From SM23-32 sp964434535 (lineage in GTDB: Bacteria > Planctomycetota > Brocadiia > SM23-32), in contig CAYSWA010000053.1 of NCBI GenBank assembly GCA_964434535.1, positions 1 to 14,838 on the forward strand: 14,838 nt of DNA, given 5' to 3'. A program made the position numbers and the translations under genes. The notes below the pieces were generated by a model that was not told the DNA's origin, did no database searches, and was given only the letters and a program-made list of their open reading frames with translations. Shown piece by piece: positions 1-5,829 of this stretch. Numbering within the stretch: the first letter of the stretch is position 1; every line of letters starts with the position of its first letter.

Positions 1-191
1 TTCAGCCCGAGCTCGCGCATCAGGGCGAAGTCGCGCTCGAGGAACCGCGCGTTGAAGGCGAAGTGCTCGCCCATCCAGTCCGCGCCGCAGGTGCCGGGCC
101 GGCGGCCGAAGTAGGTGGCGCCGTGCAGGAAGTAGGGGCGCCCGTTGAGGATGAAGCTGCCCGCGCCGTCGGTGCCGACGAACGATTCCAT
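1..191 (-). CDS. Glycoside-hydrolase-like protein, N-terminal fragment
   Basis: This is the first 63 codons of a minus-strand gene that leaves the window at its left edge. The peptide starts MESFVGTDGAGSFILNGRPY and continues with FLHGATYF, an aromatic/basic stretch, and then FLERDFALMRELGL. The pattern 'G-x-F-x-L-N-G-x-P-[FY]-x-L-H-G-x-x-Y' followed by a helix ending in 'D-x-x-L-M-[RK]-E-L-G' is how the TIM barrel of GH2/GH5/GH42-like hydrolases usually begins, so a carbohydrate-active enzyme is likely. The substrate cannot be told. The ATG at 191 is the only start codon before the in-frame TGA at 231-233. No strong Shine-Dalgarno site is seen, only a G-rich stretch. There is no signal peptide, so as drawn the enzyme would be cytoplasmic. 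It lies 87 nt downstream of the glutaminyl-tRNA synthetase stop and could be read from that promoter. The family call is moderate because the catalytic residues lie outside the window. Confidence 0.6.
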   Translation of the reverse strand, partial: MESFVGTDGAGSFILNGRPYFLHGATYFGRRPGTCGADWMGEHFAFNARFLERDFALMRELGL

Positions 192-230
192 CTCTGCGCC
201 CCGAGCGCCAGGGGAACGGCGTCCCGGCCT

Positions 231-261
231 TCACCACGAAGACCACGAAGGTGCACGAAGG
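231..261. repeat. Short tandem CACGAAG repeat (intergenic)
   Basis: Three copies of CACGAAG lie at 235-241, 244-250 and 254-260, at 9 and 10 nt spacing, in the 87-nt gap between the glutaminyl-tRNA synthetase stop and the glycoside-hydrolase start. The layout is like the short direct-repeat intergenic elements I recall from environmental high-GC genomes. Its function is unknown, and copy number elsewhere in the genome cannot be seen here. Confidence 0.6.
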
Positions 262-278
262 ACGGCTGCACCTCACCC

Positions 279-2000
279 CTACCCGCCGCGGCGCTTTTGG
301 ATGCGGGCCCACCTGTCGCGCAGGCCGACGGTGAGGTTGAAGACCGGCCGGCCGGGGGCCGAGTCGGGGTCGGCGCAGAAGTAGCCCTTCCGCTCGAACT
401 GGTAGCGGGCGAGCGGCTCGACCTCCGCCAGGTCCGGCTCGGCCTTGCAGCCGGTCAGGACCTCCAGCGAGTCGGGGTTGAAGCGGGCCAGCGCCTCGTC
501 CGCGCCCTCCCCCGCCTCTTCCTCGTCCTCGTCGGCATCTGCCTCGGCCGGCTCGGCCTCGTCCGGGAAGAGGTAGCCGTACATGCGCACCTCGGCGTCG
601 ACGGCGTGCGCGGCAGAGGTCCAGTGGAGCGTCGCCTTGACCTTCCGCCCGTCGGGGGCGTCGCCGCCGCGGGTCGCCGGGTCGTAGGTGCAGCGCAGCT
701 CAACGACCTCGCCCGTGGCGGGGTGCTTGACCACGTCGGTGCAGGTCACGAAGTAGGCGTAGCGCAGCCGCACCTCGCGGCCGGGGGCGAGGCGGTAGAA
801 CTTGCGCACGGGCTCCTCCATGAAGTCCTCGCGCTCGATGTAGAGCTCGCCGCAGAAAGGCACCCGCCGCGTGCCGCAGCTTGCGTCCTCGGGGTTGTTG
901 ATCGCCTCCATCGGATCGAGCTGCCCTTCGGGGTAGTTGGTGATGACCACCTTGAGGGGGTCGAGCACGACGAAGCGGCGGGGCGAGGTGCGGTTCAGGT
1001 GCTCGCGCAGGACGTGCTCCAGCAGGGCGCAGTCGATGGTGCTGTTGGTCTTGGCCACGCCGATGCGCTCGCAGAACTCGCGGATGGCCTCGGGCGTGTA
1101 GCCGCGCCGCCGCATGCCGCGCAGCGTGGGCAGCCGGGGGTCGTCCCAGCCGCTGACCAGGCCCTCCTCCACCAGCGGGCGCAGGTAGCGCTTGCTCATC
1201 GTCGTGTTGGTCAGGTTCAGCCGGGCGAACTCCATCTGGCGCGGGTGGTGGACGCCGAGCTGGTCCGGGAACCAGTCGTAGAGCGGCCGGTGGTTCTGGA
1301 ACTCCAGCGAGCAGAGGGAGTGGCTGATGCCCTCGATCGAGTCGCACTGCCCGTGCGCCCAGTCGTAGGTGGGATAGATGCACCACTCGTGGCCGGTGCG
1401 GTGATGGGCCTCGTGGAGGATGCGGTACATGACCGGGTCGCGCATGTTCATGTTCGGGTGGGCCATCTCGATCTTCGCCCGGAGGGTGCGGCTGGCCTCG
1501 GGGAACTCGCCGGCGCGCATCCGCTCCAGCAGGTCCAGGCTCTCCTCGACGGGGCGGTCGCGGTAGGGGCTCTCGCGGCCGGGGCGGGTCGGCGTGCCGC
1601 GGTGGTCGCGCAGCTCCTCGGGGCTCAGGTCGCAGACGTACGCCTTGCCCCGCCGCACCAGCTCGACCGCCCACTCGTAGAGCTGCCCGAAGTAGTCGGA
1701 GGCGTAGTACTCGCGCTCGCCCCAGTCGAAGCCGAGCCAGCGGATGTCTTCCTTGATGGCCTCGACGTACTCCTCCTCCTCGCGGGCCGGGTTGGTGTCG
1801 TCGAAGCGCAGGTTGCAGAGGCCGTCGTGCTCGGCGGCCATGGCGAAGTTGACGCAGATGGCCTTGGCGTGGCCGACGTGGAGGTAGCCGTTCGGCTCGG
1901 GCGGGAAGCGGGTGTGCACGCCCTCGAAGCGGCCGGAGGCGAGGTCCTCGGCGATGGCCTGGCGGATGAAGTGCATCTGACGCTCGTCGTCGGGCGGCAT
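279..2000 (-). CDS. glnS: Glutaminyl-tRNA synthetase (GlnRS)
   Basis: This cytoplasmic class I aminoacyl-tRNA synthetase charges tRNA-Gln with glutamine using ATP. The 573-residue product matches bacterial GlnRS (E. coli about 554 residues) along its whole length. The HIGH motif reads HVGH at residues 40-43 within FPPEPNGYLHVGHAKA, followed by CNLRFDDTNP at about 61-70. The KMSKS-type motif reads MSKR at about 267-270, and the two beta-barrel anticodon-binding domains follow (FCGELYIERE; RKVKATLHWTSAAHA). The odd feature is an insertion of about 24 residues rich in Asp, Glu and Ala at about 479-502, inside the C-terminal anticodon-binding region and just before RFNPDSLEVL. The ATG at 2000 is used; a second Met at codon 9 is possible, and neither has a clear Shine-Dalgarno site. 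A sigma70-like promoter lies about 50 nt upstream. Having GlnRS suggests direct charging of tRNA-Gln, though the GatCAB route may also exist in the genome. Confidence 0.97.
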   Translation of the reverse strand: MPPDDERQMHFIRQAIAEDLASGRFEGVHTRFPPEPNGYLHVGHAKAICVNFAMAAEHDGLCNLRFDDTNPAREEEEYVEAIKEDIRWLGFDWGEREYYASDYFGQLYEWAVELVRRGKAYVCDLSPEELRDHRGTPTRPGRESPYRDRPVEESLDLLERMRAGEFPEASRTLRAKIEMAHPNMNMRDPVMYRILHEAHHRTGHEWCIYPTYDWAHGQCDSIEGISHSLCSLEFQNHRPLYDWFPDQLGVHHPRQMEFARLNLTNTTMSKRYLRPLVEEGLVSGWDDPRLPTLRGMRRRGYTPEAIREFCERIGVAKTNSTIDCALLEHVLREHLNRTSPRRFVVLDPLKVVITNYPEGQLDPMEAINNPEDASCGTRRVPFCGELYIEREDFMEEPVRKFYRLAPGREVRLRYAYFVTCTDVVKHPATGEVVELRCTYDPATRGGDAPDGRKVKATLHWTSAAHAVDAEVRMYGYLFPDEAEPAEADADEDEEEAGEGADEALARFNPDSLEVLTGCKAEPDLAEVEPLARYQFERKGYFCADPDSAPGRPVFNLTVGLRDRWARIQKRRGG

Positions 2001-2050
2001 GTCGTCGGCTCGTCTGAGGGAGAGGCGGCCCCGGCCGGGGCCTGCCGCAG

Positions 2051-2079
2051 ATGTTAGGCGCAGCGGGCCGGCGAGTCAA
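2051..2079 (-). promoter_or_regulatory. Sigma70-like promoter for glnS
   Basis: On the minus strand the -35 box is TTGACT (2079-2074) and the -10 box is TAACAT (2056-2051), with a 17-nt spacer. They match 5/6 and 4/6 of consensus. Transcription would start near 2044, giving a leader of about 44 nt before the ATG at 2000. This is the best such match in the gap upstream of glnS. Confidence 0.65.
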
Positions 2080-2099
2080 ACGCAGCGGGTACAGAAAGC

Positions 2100-2147
2100 G
2101 GCGGCGCGCATGGGGCCGGGGGGTGAGAAGTGCCACAGCGCGCCGCC
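2100..2147. terminator. Perfect 10-bp inverted repeat, possible terminator of the TadG-like gene
   Basis: GGCGGCGCGC at 2100-2109 pairs perfectly with GCGCGCCGCC at 2138-2147 around a 28-nt loop. It lies 41 nt past the TadG-like stop and just upstream of the glnS -35 box. In the minus-strand transcript the stem is followed by GCTTTCTG, a weak U-rich tail; on the plus strand it is followed by TTGTT. The long loop and weak tail make it an unusual terminator, so it could instead be an operator or merely GC-rich coincidence. Confidence 0.35.
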
Positions 2148-2187
2148 TTGTTCAGCGGTCGGCACGGGAGCTCAGGGCGGCGCCCGA

Positions 2188-3201
2188 TCAGCCGACCAGC
2201 TGGATCTTGCGCACGTTGATGCTGGACAGGCCCTGCCCGGCCTTCAGGTCGTACAGGTCCTGCACCGTCTCAACGCGGCCTCTGATGTAGGGGTCCTCTG
2301 CGCTGAGGTCGAAGTCGATCAGGGTCAGGCGGACGAAGCCGATGCAGCGGAAGTCCGCCGTCGCCCCGACGCCCACGATCTCGTCGTAGACCATCACCAG
2401 CATGGGCTGGCCGAGCTTCTGCTCGAGCGCCAGTTCGAGCGCCGAGCGAAAGCCCGTGCAGCCGTCGATCCAGACGTAGCCCTCTTCCGGATCCACCGCG
2501 ATCTCGGCGTCGTAGCCGTTGACGATCCAGTCCCACAGCTCGGTCGTGCCGAGCGAGCCGCCGTCCAGGTTCAGCAGCCCGAAGCAGCCCGGGCCCACGG
2601 TGTGGTCCTCGACGCCGTCGTACTCGTCGCCGTCGGCGGGGTAGAAGGTCAGCTCCTCGCCGATGGCAGTGACCTGGTGCGCCGGCACGGCGAAGGGGCT
2701 CAGCCCGGTATGGGAGGAGCTGACCTGGCTGCTGATCTCGCAGACGGCCGCTCCGGCCACCTCGACCCGGCCGAGGCCGACCATCGAGCCGAAGAACAGC
2801 GCCAGCGCCCCGCCGGGGGCGTCGCCCTCGCGGTAGGCCCTGGTGCGCACGGCGGTGGCCGGCGTGGTCGAGTCGACCGGCATGAAGTTGCCGCTCTCGT
2901 CCCAGGTGCCGAACTCGACGGCCAGGCCGGCCTCGTCGGCGTTGAGGGCGCAGATGGCGTTCGCCTCGGTCTCGGCCGCGTAGCGGCAGAGGTCCTCCGG
3001 CGCCCCGGCGGTCCTCTGCTCCAGCAGCACGTGCGCCGCCGCGAAGGACGAGGCGTCGGCCGCGTTCTGGAGCCGGGCGCGCCAGACCGCCATGTGCCCC
3101 ACGTCGGCCGTCATCGACAGGATGGCGCCGAGCACGGCGAGCATCACCGGGGCAAGCACGATGACCTGCCCTCGGCGCGGTTTATCTTGGCTACGGTTCA
3201 T
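2188..3201 (-). CDS. TadG-like (Tad/Flp pilus-type) membrane-anchored protein
   Basis: The product is 337 residues. It starts MNRSQDKPRRGQVIVLAP and continues into one hydrophobic helix (about residues 12-31), then TADVGHMAVW-RARLQNAADASSFAAA. This is the classic N-terminus of TadE/TadG-like proteins of the Flp/Tad pilus and related surface-assembly systems ('RRGQ...', one TM helix, then a 'QNAADA..LAAA' helix). The rest is acidic and probably extracytoplasmic, with several cysteines and a C-terminal beta-rich stretch. The ATG at 3201 is chosen because AGGAGGTG (3216-3209) lies 7 nt upstream. An in-frame ATG at 3222 lacks such a site and would place the Shine-Dalgarno inside the coding region. 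No tadA, tadB, tadC or pilin gene is next to it, so it is an orphan here. A sigma54-type promoter precedes it. The Tad-like family call is fairly safe; the exact role is unknown. Confidence 0.8.
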   Translation of the reverse strand: MNRSQDKPRRGQVIVLAPVMLAVLGAILSMTADVGHMAVWRARLQNAADASSFAAAHVLLEQRTAGAPEDLCRYAAETEANAICALNADEAGLAVEFGTWDESGNFMPVDSTTPATAVRTRAYREGDAPGGALALFFGSMVGLGRVEVAGAAVCEISSQVSSSHTGLSPFAVPAHQVTAIGEELTFYPADGDEYDGVEDHTVGPGCFGLLNLDGGSLGTTELWDWIVNGYDAEIAVDPEEGYVWIDGCTGFRSALELALEQKLGQPMLVMVYDEIVGVGATADFRCIGFVRLTLIDFDLSAEDPYIRGRVETVQDLYDLKAGQGLSSINVRKIQLVG

Positions 3202-3208
3202 CGCCCCC

Positions 3209-3216
3209 CACCTCCT
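3209..3216 (-). promoter_or_regulatory. Strong ribosome binding site deciding the TadG-like start
   Basis: AGGAGGTG on the minus strand is a near-perfect anti-16S match with a 7-nt spacer to the ATG at 3201-3199. It supports the shorter start over the ATG at 3222. Confidence 0.8.
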
Positions 3217-3266
3217 CTTCATCGCTGTTCATCTCGTGGTACTGCCCGTGATCGAGTCCCATTAGC

Positions 3267-3280
3267 GCAATGCCCGTGCC
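3267..3280 (-). promoter_or_regulatory. Sigma54-type (-24/-12) promoter before the TadG-like gene
   Basis: On the minus strand the site reads CGGCACG-GGCA-TTGCG. Consensus is TGGCACG-N4-TTGCA. The invariant GG (3280-3279) and GC (3268-3267) are separated by exactly 10 nt, as sigma54 requires. Transcription would start near 3255, giving a leader of about 54 nt to the ATG at 3201. A sigma54-dependent regulator is encoded 1 kb away. One site in GC-rich DNA can arise by chance, but spacing and flanking bases both fit. Confidence 0.6.
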
Positions 3281-3370
3281 GCAAGGGCCGGCATCCGCCG
3301 AATCGTCCCGTAAGCCCCGTGGGGCCTGTCGGCCGGCGCCCCCTGGCCGACGGGCCGGCCCCGAGCACGA

Positions 3371-3426
3371 CAGGTGACGACGGGTGGCGCATTCGCGCAC
3401 CTGATCTGTCACAGTGACGCGGTGAC
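3371..3426. promoter_or_regulatory. GTGAC half-site cluster, candidate activator-binding site
   Basis: The stretch contains the 11-nt palindrome GTCAC-A-GTGAC (3408-3418), another GTGAC at 3422-3426, GGTGAC at 3373-3378, and an outer inverted pair CAGGTG (3371-3376) / CACCTG (3398-3403). The palindrome lies about 130-140 nt upstream of the sigma54-type -24/-12 site on the minus strand, a usual distance for an enhancer bound by a sigma54 activator. Which protein binds is unknown. Confidence 0.35.
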
Positions 3427-3557
3427 GCGGCACCCCGGCAAGCGCCTCAGGCCGGCCCGATCATCGCTGCGGGGCGGGGCGCGAGTCCGATGCGGGGCCG
3501 GAACGCTGTTTGCGAGCACCCTCCCGGCGCAGCCGGGCCGCTCGCCCCGGCTGGGGC

Positions 3558-3586
3558 TGGACCCAGCGGCCCGGCGCGGCTATACT
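3558..3586 (+). promoter_or_regulatory. Sigma70-like promoter for the GGDEF-like gene
   Basis: TGGACC (3558-3563) and TATACT (3581-3586) are separated by 17 nt and match 4/6 and 5/6 of consensus. Transcription would start near 3593, about 40 nt before the GTG start at 3633. Confidence 0.55.
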
Positions 3587-3632
3587 GCCCCGCCGGCGCA
3601 AGCGCGACCGACACGACAGCGGGGGAATCGAG

Positions 3633-4076
3633 GTGGCGGCGGACCCAGGCACCACGTCTACCGCGAATGCATACCAGCCCGCATCGCCCACGCCGGCGGC
3701 GCTGCTGGAGAAGCTCGACGGCGAGGCCCGGCGCTGCGAGCGTTACAACCACTTCTGCAGCCTGCTGCTGCTCGACTGCCGCAACCACGACCCCGGGCGC
3801 GTCTACGCCCGCGTGCGTGAGCAGCTCCGCTCGACCGACTACGTCGAGCTGCTCGGCGGCGCCCACTGCGCCCCGATGGCCCAGAACGGCCGCCGCCCCT
3901 GTCGCATCGCCGCCATCCTGCCCGAGACCGCTGCCGGCGGCGCACGGACGGCCATGCAGCGGTTGCAGGGCCTTCTGCCGGACATCGCCGACGTACAGTT
4001 CGGCCTGGCCGTCTACCCCGACGACGGCACCGACGCGCCGCAGCTCCTGCGCGCGGCCTCCCCTTCCGCCGCCTGA
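3633..4076 (+). CDS. Degenerate GGDEF-like domain protein
   Basis: The 147-residue product is essentially one domain. It starts at GTG 3633 after a GGGGGA ribosome site with 6 nt spacing and downstream of a promoter. It keeps the outline of a diguanylate cyclase GGDEF fold: a helix 'LLEKLDGEARRCERYNHFC', the strand SLLLLDC, the helix/strand RVREQLRSTDYVELLGG, the strand RIAAILPET, a helix, and the end block FGLAVYPDDGTDAPQLLRAA (the family's 'S-x-G-x-A-x-x-P-x-D-G-x-x-x-x-x-L-L-x-x-A'). The catalytic GG[DE]EF signature is gone: after LLGG comes AHCAPMAQNGRRPC instead of DEF. Diguanylate cyclase activity is therefore not expected. Proteins like this may bind partners or be relics. It has no sensor, receiver or membrane segment. 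It is followed by the PilZ-sigma54 regulator on the same strand, which has its own promoter. The fold call rests on pattern only. Confidence 0.6.
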   Translation: MAADPGTTSTANAYQPASPTPAALLEKLDGEARRCERYNHFCSLLLLDCRNHDPGRVYARVREQLRSTDYVELLGGAHCAPMAQNGRRPCRIAAILPETAAGGARTAMQRLQGLLPDIADVQFGLAVYPDDGTDAPQLLRAASPSAA

Positions 4077-4102
4077 ACCGGCAACGTGGTTCTACCGCCG
4101 CC

Positions 4103-4132
4103 TTGACACTCGCTCAGGCGTTTGACTACAGT
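4103..4132 (+). promoter_or_regulatory. Sigma70-like promoter for the PilZ-sigma54 regulator
   Basis: TTGACA (4103-4108, perfect -35) and TACAGT (4127-4132, 4/6 of -10) are separated by 18 nt. The start point would be near 4139, giving a leader of about 98 nt before the ATG at 4237. Confidence 0.55.
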
Positions 4133-4236
4133 GGTCTTGTACGGAATGGCCGCCTCGCGCGGGCCCCAGGACGCTACCGGGGCGGGGCGAGCGGACACAG
4201 CGGTCTGCCCGGCTCCGCGGACGGGGGGTGAGAAGC

Positions 4237-5529
4237 ATGGCGGAGGGGCGCTCGGCCGAGAGCGAACGTCGCCGCCACCGGCGCGCCGAGATCGAGCTGC
4301 CCCTGCACATCTACGAGCACGGGGCGGGCCGGCGGCTGACCATGGGCCGCTCGGTCAACGTGAGCCCCGGGGGCATGCTGGCCGAGTGCGCGGCCGTCGA
4401 CGGGCTGGAGGAAGGCAAGCTCGTCGACGTCTACGTGGGCGTCTGCCCGGACCGCGAGAACTCCTCGCAACACTTCTTCACCTGCCGCGTGCGCCGCCTG
4501 GAGAGCCACGGCTCGGGGCTCTGCGCCGTGGAGGTGGTCGGCGAGTCGCCCTCGTTCCTGTTCGCCGCGGAGCTGGTCGGCAAGCATGAGAGCATCCTGG
4601 AGGCAAAGCGCGGGCTGCTGAGCATCGCCGATTCGGACCTGAACGTGCTGATCCAGGGCGAGACCGGCACGGGCAAGAACGTGCTGGCCGAGCTGATCCA
4701 CCGCTACTCGCGCCGCTCCCGCTTCCCCTTCATCCGCGTCAACTGCCCCTCCATCCCGCCGTCGCTGGTCGAGAGCGAGCTGTTCGGCCACGAGAAGGGG
4801 GCCTTCACCGACGCGCGCACGGCGCGCCCCGGCCTGTTCCGGCTCGCCAACCGGGGCACGCTGGTGCTGGACGAGATATCCGCGATCCCCCCTTCGCTTC
4901 AGGCCAAGCTGCTCCAGGCCATCGAGGAGAAGAAGTTCATCCCCGTGGGCGGCTCCCGCGCCGTGGAGGTGCAGACGCGCATCATCTCCATCACCAACGA
5001 GGACCTGCGGCACATGATGCGCGAGGGCAGCTTCCGCCAGGACCTGTTCCACCGCCTCAACGAGGCGCCGATGCACCTGCCGCCCCTGCGGGATCGGGCG
5101 GACGACATCCGCCTGCTGGTCGACTACTTCCTGCGCCGCTACGCCCGCGAGTTCCGCAAGCCCTATGAGCCGCTGCGCGCGGCGACGATGGAGGCTCTCC
5201 AGCACTACTGCTGGCCGGGCAACGTGCGCGAGCTCTCCAACTGCATCCAGTACGGCGTGCTGACCGGCAACGTGATGCCGCCCGAGCCCGAAGCGGCCGA
5301 GCAGCCGCGCCCCGCGGCGGCCGGGGCGCCCTCCCCCGCCGCAGCGGGGCAGGCGACGATCCGGCCCCTGAAGGACGTACGCGACGACGCCACCGAACGG
5401 GCCGAGCGGGCCGCCGTCGTGCGCGCCCTCCAGGCGTGCCGCTACAACAAGACGCGCGCCGCCGAGAAGCTCGGCGTCAGCTACCGCACCCTGCTGCGCA
5501 AGATCCGCCGCTACGACATCGAGGGGTAG
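4237..5529 (+). CDS. PilZ-domain sigma54-dependent transcriptional activator (AAA+, Fis HTH)
   Basis: This is a 430-residue bacterial enhancer-binding protein. Residues 11-110 are a PilZ c-di-GMP receptor domain with the RxxxR arginine patch (RRRHRR, 11-16) and the (D/N)xSxxG motif as NVSPGG (41-46). Residues about 112-340 are the sigma54-activating AAA+ domain: Walker A GETGTGKN (141-148), sigma54-contacting loop GAFTDA (188-193), Walker B LVLDE (209-213), arginine-finger region FRQDLFHRLN (266-275) and WPGNVREL (326-333). A Pro/Ala-rich linker (348-372) leads to a Fis-type helix-turn-helix (about 387-428). There is no receiver domain, so the signal is probably c-di-GMP rather than phosphorylation. 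The loop has Asp where the canonical GAFTGA has its second Gly. The ATG at 4237 is preferred over a GTG at 4228, which would overlap the GGGGGGTGAG ribosome site. The domain call is very secure; the target genes are inferred. Confidence 0.95.
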   Translation: MAEGRSAESERRRHRRAEIELPLHIYEHGAGRRLTMGRSVNVSPGGMLAECAAVDGLEEGKLVDVYVGVCPDRENSSQHFFTCRVRRLESHGSGLCAVEVVGESPSFLFAAELVGKHESILEAKRGLLSIADSDLNVLIQGETGTGKNVLAELIHRYSRRSRFPFIRVNCPSIPPSLVESELFGHEKGAFTDARTARPGLFRLANRGTLVLDEISAIPPSLQAKLLQAIEEKKFIPVGGSRAVEVQTRIISITNEDLRHMMREGSFRQDLFHRLNEAPMHLPPLRDRADDIRLLVDYFLRRYAREFRKPYEPLRAATMEALQHYCWPGNVRELSNCIQYGVLTGNVMPPEPEAAEQPRPAAAGAPSPAAAGQATIRPLKDVRDDATERAERAAVVRALQACRYNKTRAAEKLGVSYRTLLRKIRRYDIEG

Positions 5530-5534
5530 GGCAA

Positions 5535-5602
5535 CGGCGGTTGTCCGTTGTCGGTCGTCCAGTTGTCCGGGGAGGCGAACGACCGGCTACCGACAATCGC
5601 CG
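5535..5602. repeat. GTTGTCC heptamer repeats inside an imperfect hairpin
   Basis: Heptamers GTTGTCC (5540-5546), GTTGTCG (5547-5553), GTCGTCC (5554-5560) and GTTGTCC (5562-5568) run nearly head to tail. The block 5535-5560 is also an imperfect inverted repeat of 5577-5602 (21 of 26 Watson-Crick pairs plus two G-T pairs, 16-nt loop). It begins 6 nt past the regulator's stop codon. It has no T-tract, so it is a poor intrinsic terminator, and it ends 21 nt before the assembly gap. It looks like a dispersed intergenic element. Confidence 0.55.
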
Positions 5603-5623
5603 TCCCCGGAAAGGCGCAGGATG

Positions 5624-5723
5624 NNNNNNNNNNNNNNNNNNNNNNNNNNNNNNNNNNNNNNNNNNNNNNNNNNNNNNNNNNNNNNNNNNNNNNNNNNNNN
5701 NNNNNNNNNNNNNNNNNNNNNNN
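5624..5723. other. Assembly gap of 100 Ns
   Basis: Exactly 100 N bases, a size often used by convention for a scaffold gap of unknown true length. Reading frames drawn across it are meaningless. The region 5530-5829 otherwise holds only the repeat/hairpin on the left and the upstream region of the AsmA-like gene on the right. Whole genes could be missing here. Confidence 0.95.
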
Positions 5724-5737
5724 GCCTCCGCCGAACG

Positions 5738-5766
5738 TTGACGGTGCGGCCGAGACGGCATAGCCC
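5738..5766 (+). promoter_or_regulatory. Weak candidate promoter for the AsmA-like gene
   Basis: TTGACG (5738-5743) is a good -35 box, but the best -10 at 17 nt is only TAGCCC (5761-5766, 2/6). The pairing is weak, and the true promoter could lie in the gap. The gene's ribosome site is probably the G-rich GGGGGGCGAGG just before 5830. Confidence 0.25.
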
Positions 5767-5829
5767 GGCGTCACAGGGAGGGATACGGGGGCGTGGTGCC
5801 TCCGTCCACTGGCCAGGGGGGGCGAGGTC

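Larger units (their letters stand above)
3202..3632. other. 431-nt divergent regulatory region
   Basis: No gene is seen in this gap between the divergent TadG-like and GGDEF-like genes. From left to right it holds the TadG-like ribosome site and sigma54-type promoter. Next is a GCCCC-gt-GGGGC hairpin (3314-3325) and a second inverted repeat with arms CCTGTCGGCC (3325-3334) and GGCCGACGGG (3345-3354). Then comes a cluster of GTGAC half-sites (3371-3426). A sigma70-like promoter for the plus-strand gene lies at 3558-3586. The 3430-3557 stretch is GC-rich with small hairpins such as CCCGGCGCAGCCGGG and nothing else recognisable. Confidence 0.6.

Noticed and set aside
63..2057. Long plus-strand open frame opposite glnS
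   Set aside because: It is antisense to a complete, unmistakable glutaminyl-tRNA synthetase, is Ala/Gly/Val/Arg-rich without a domain pattern, and is the usual result of high GC suppressing stop codons.
3191..3259. Small minus-strand peptide starting MGLDHGQYHEMNSDEEEVGG, overlapping the TadG-like ribosome site
   Set aside because: A leader peptide is conceivable, but its stop ends inside the start region of the next gene and it has no ribosome site of its own. The Glu-rich end is just the AGGAGG ribosome site being read as codons.
4228..4236. GTG start for the PilZ-sigma54 regulator
   Set aside because: It overlaps the G-rich ribosome site that fits the ATG at 4237.
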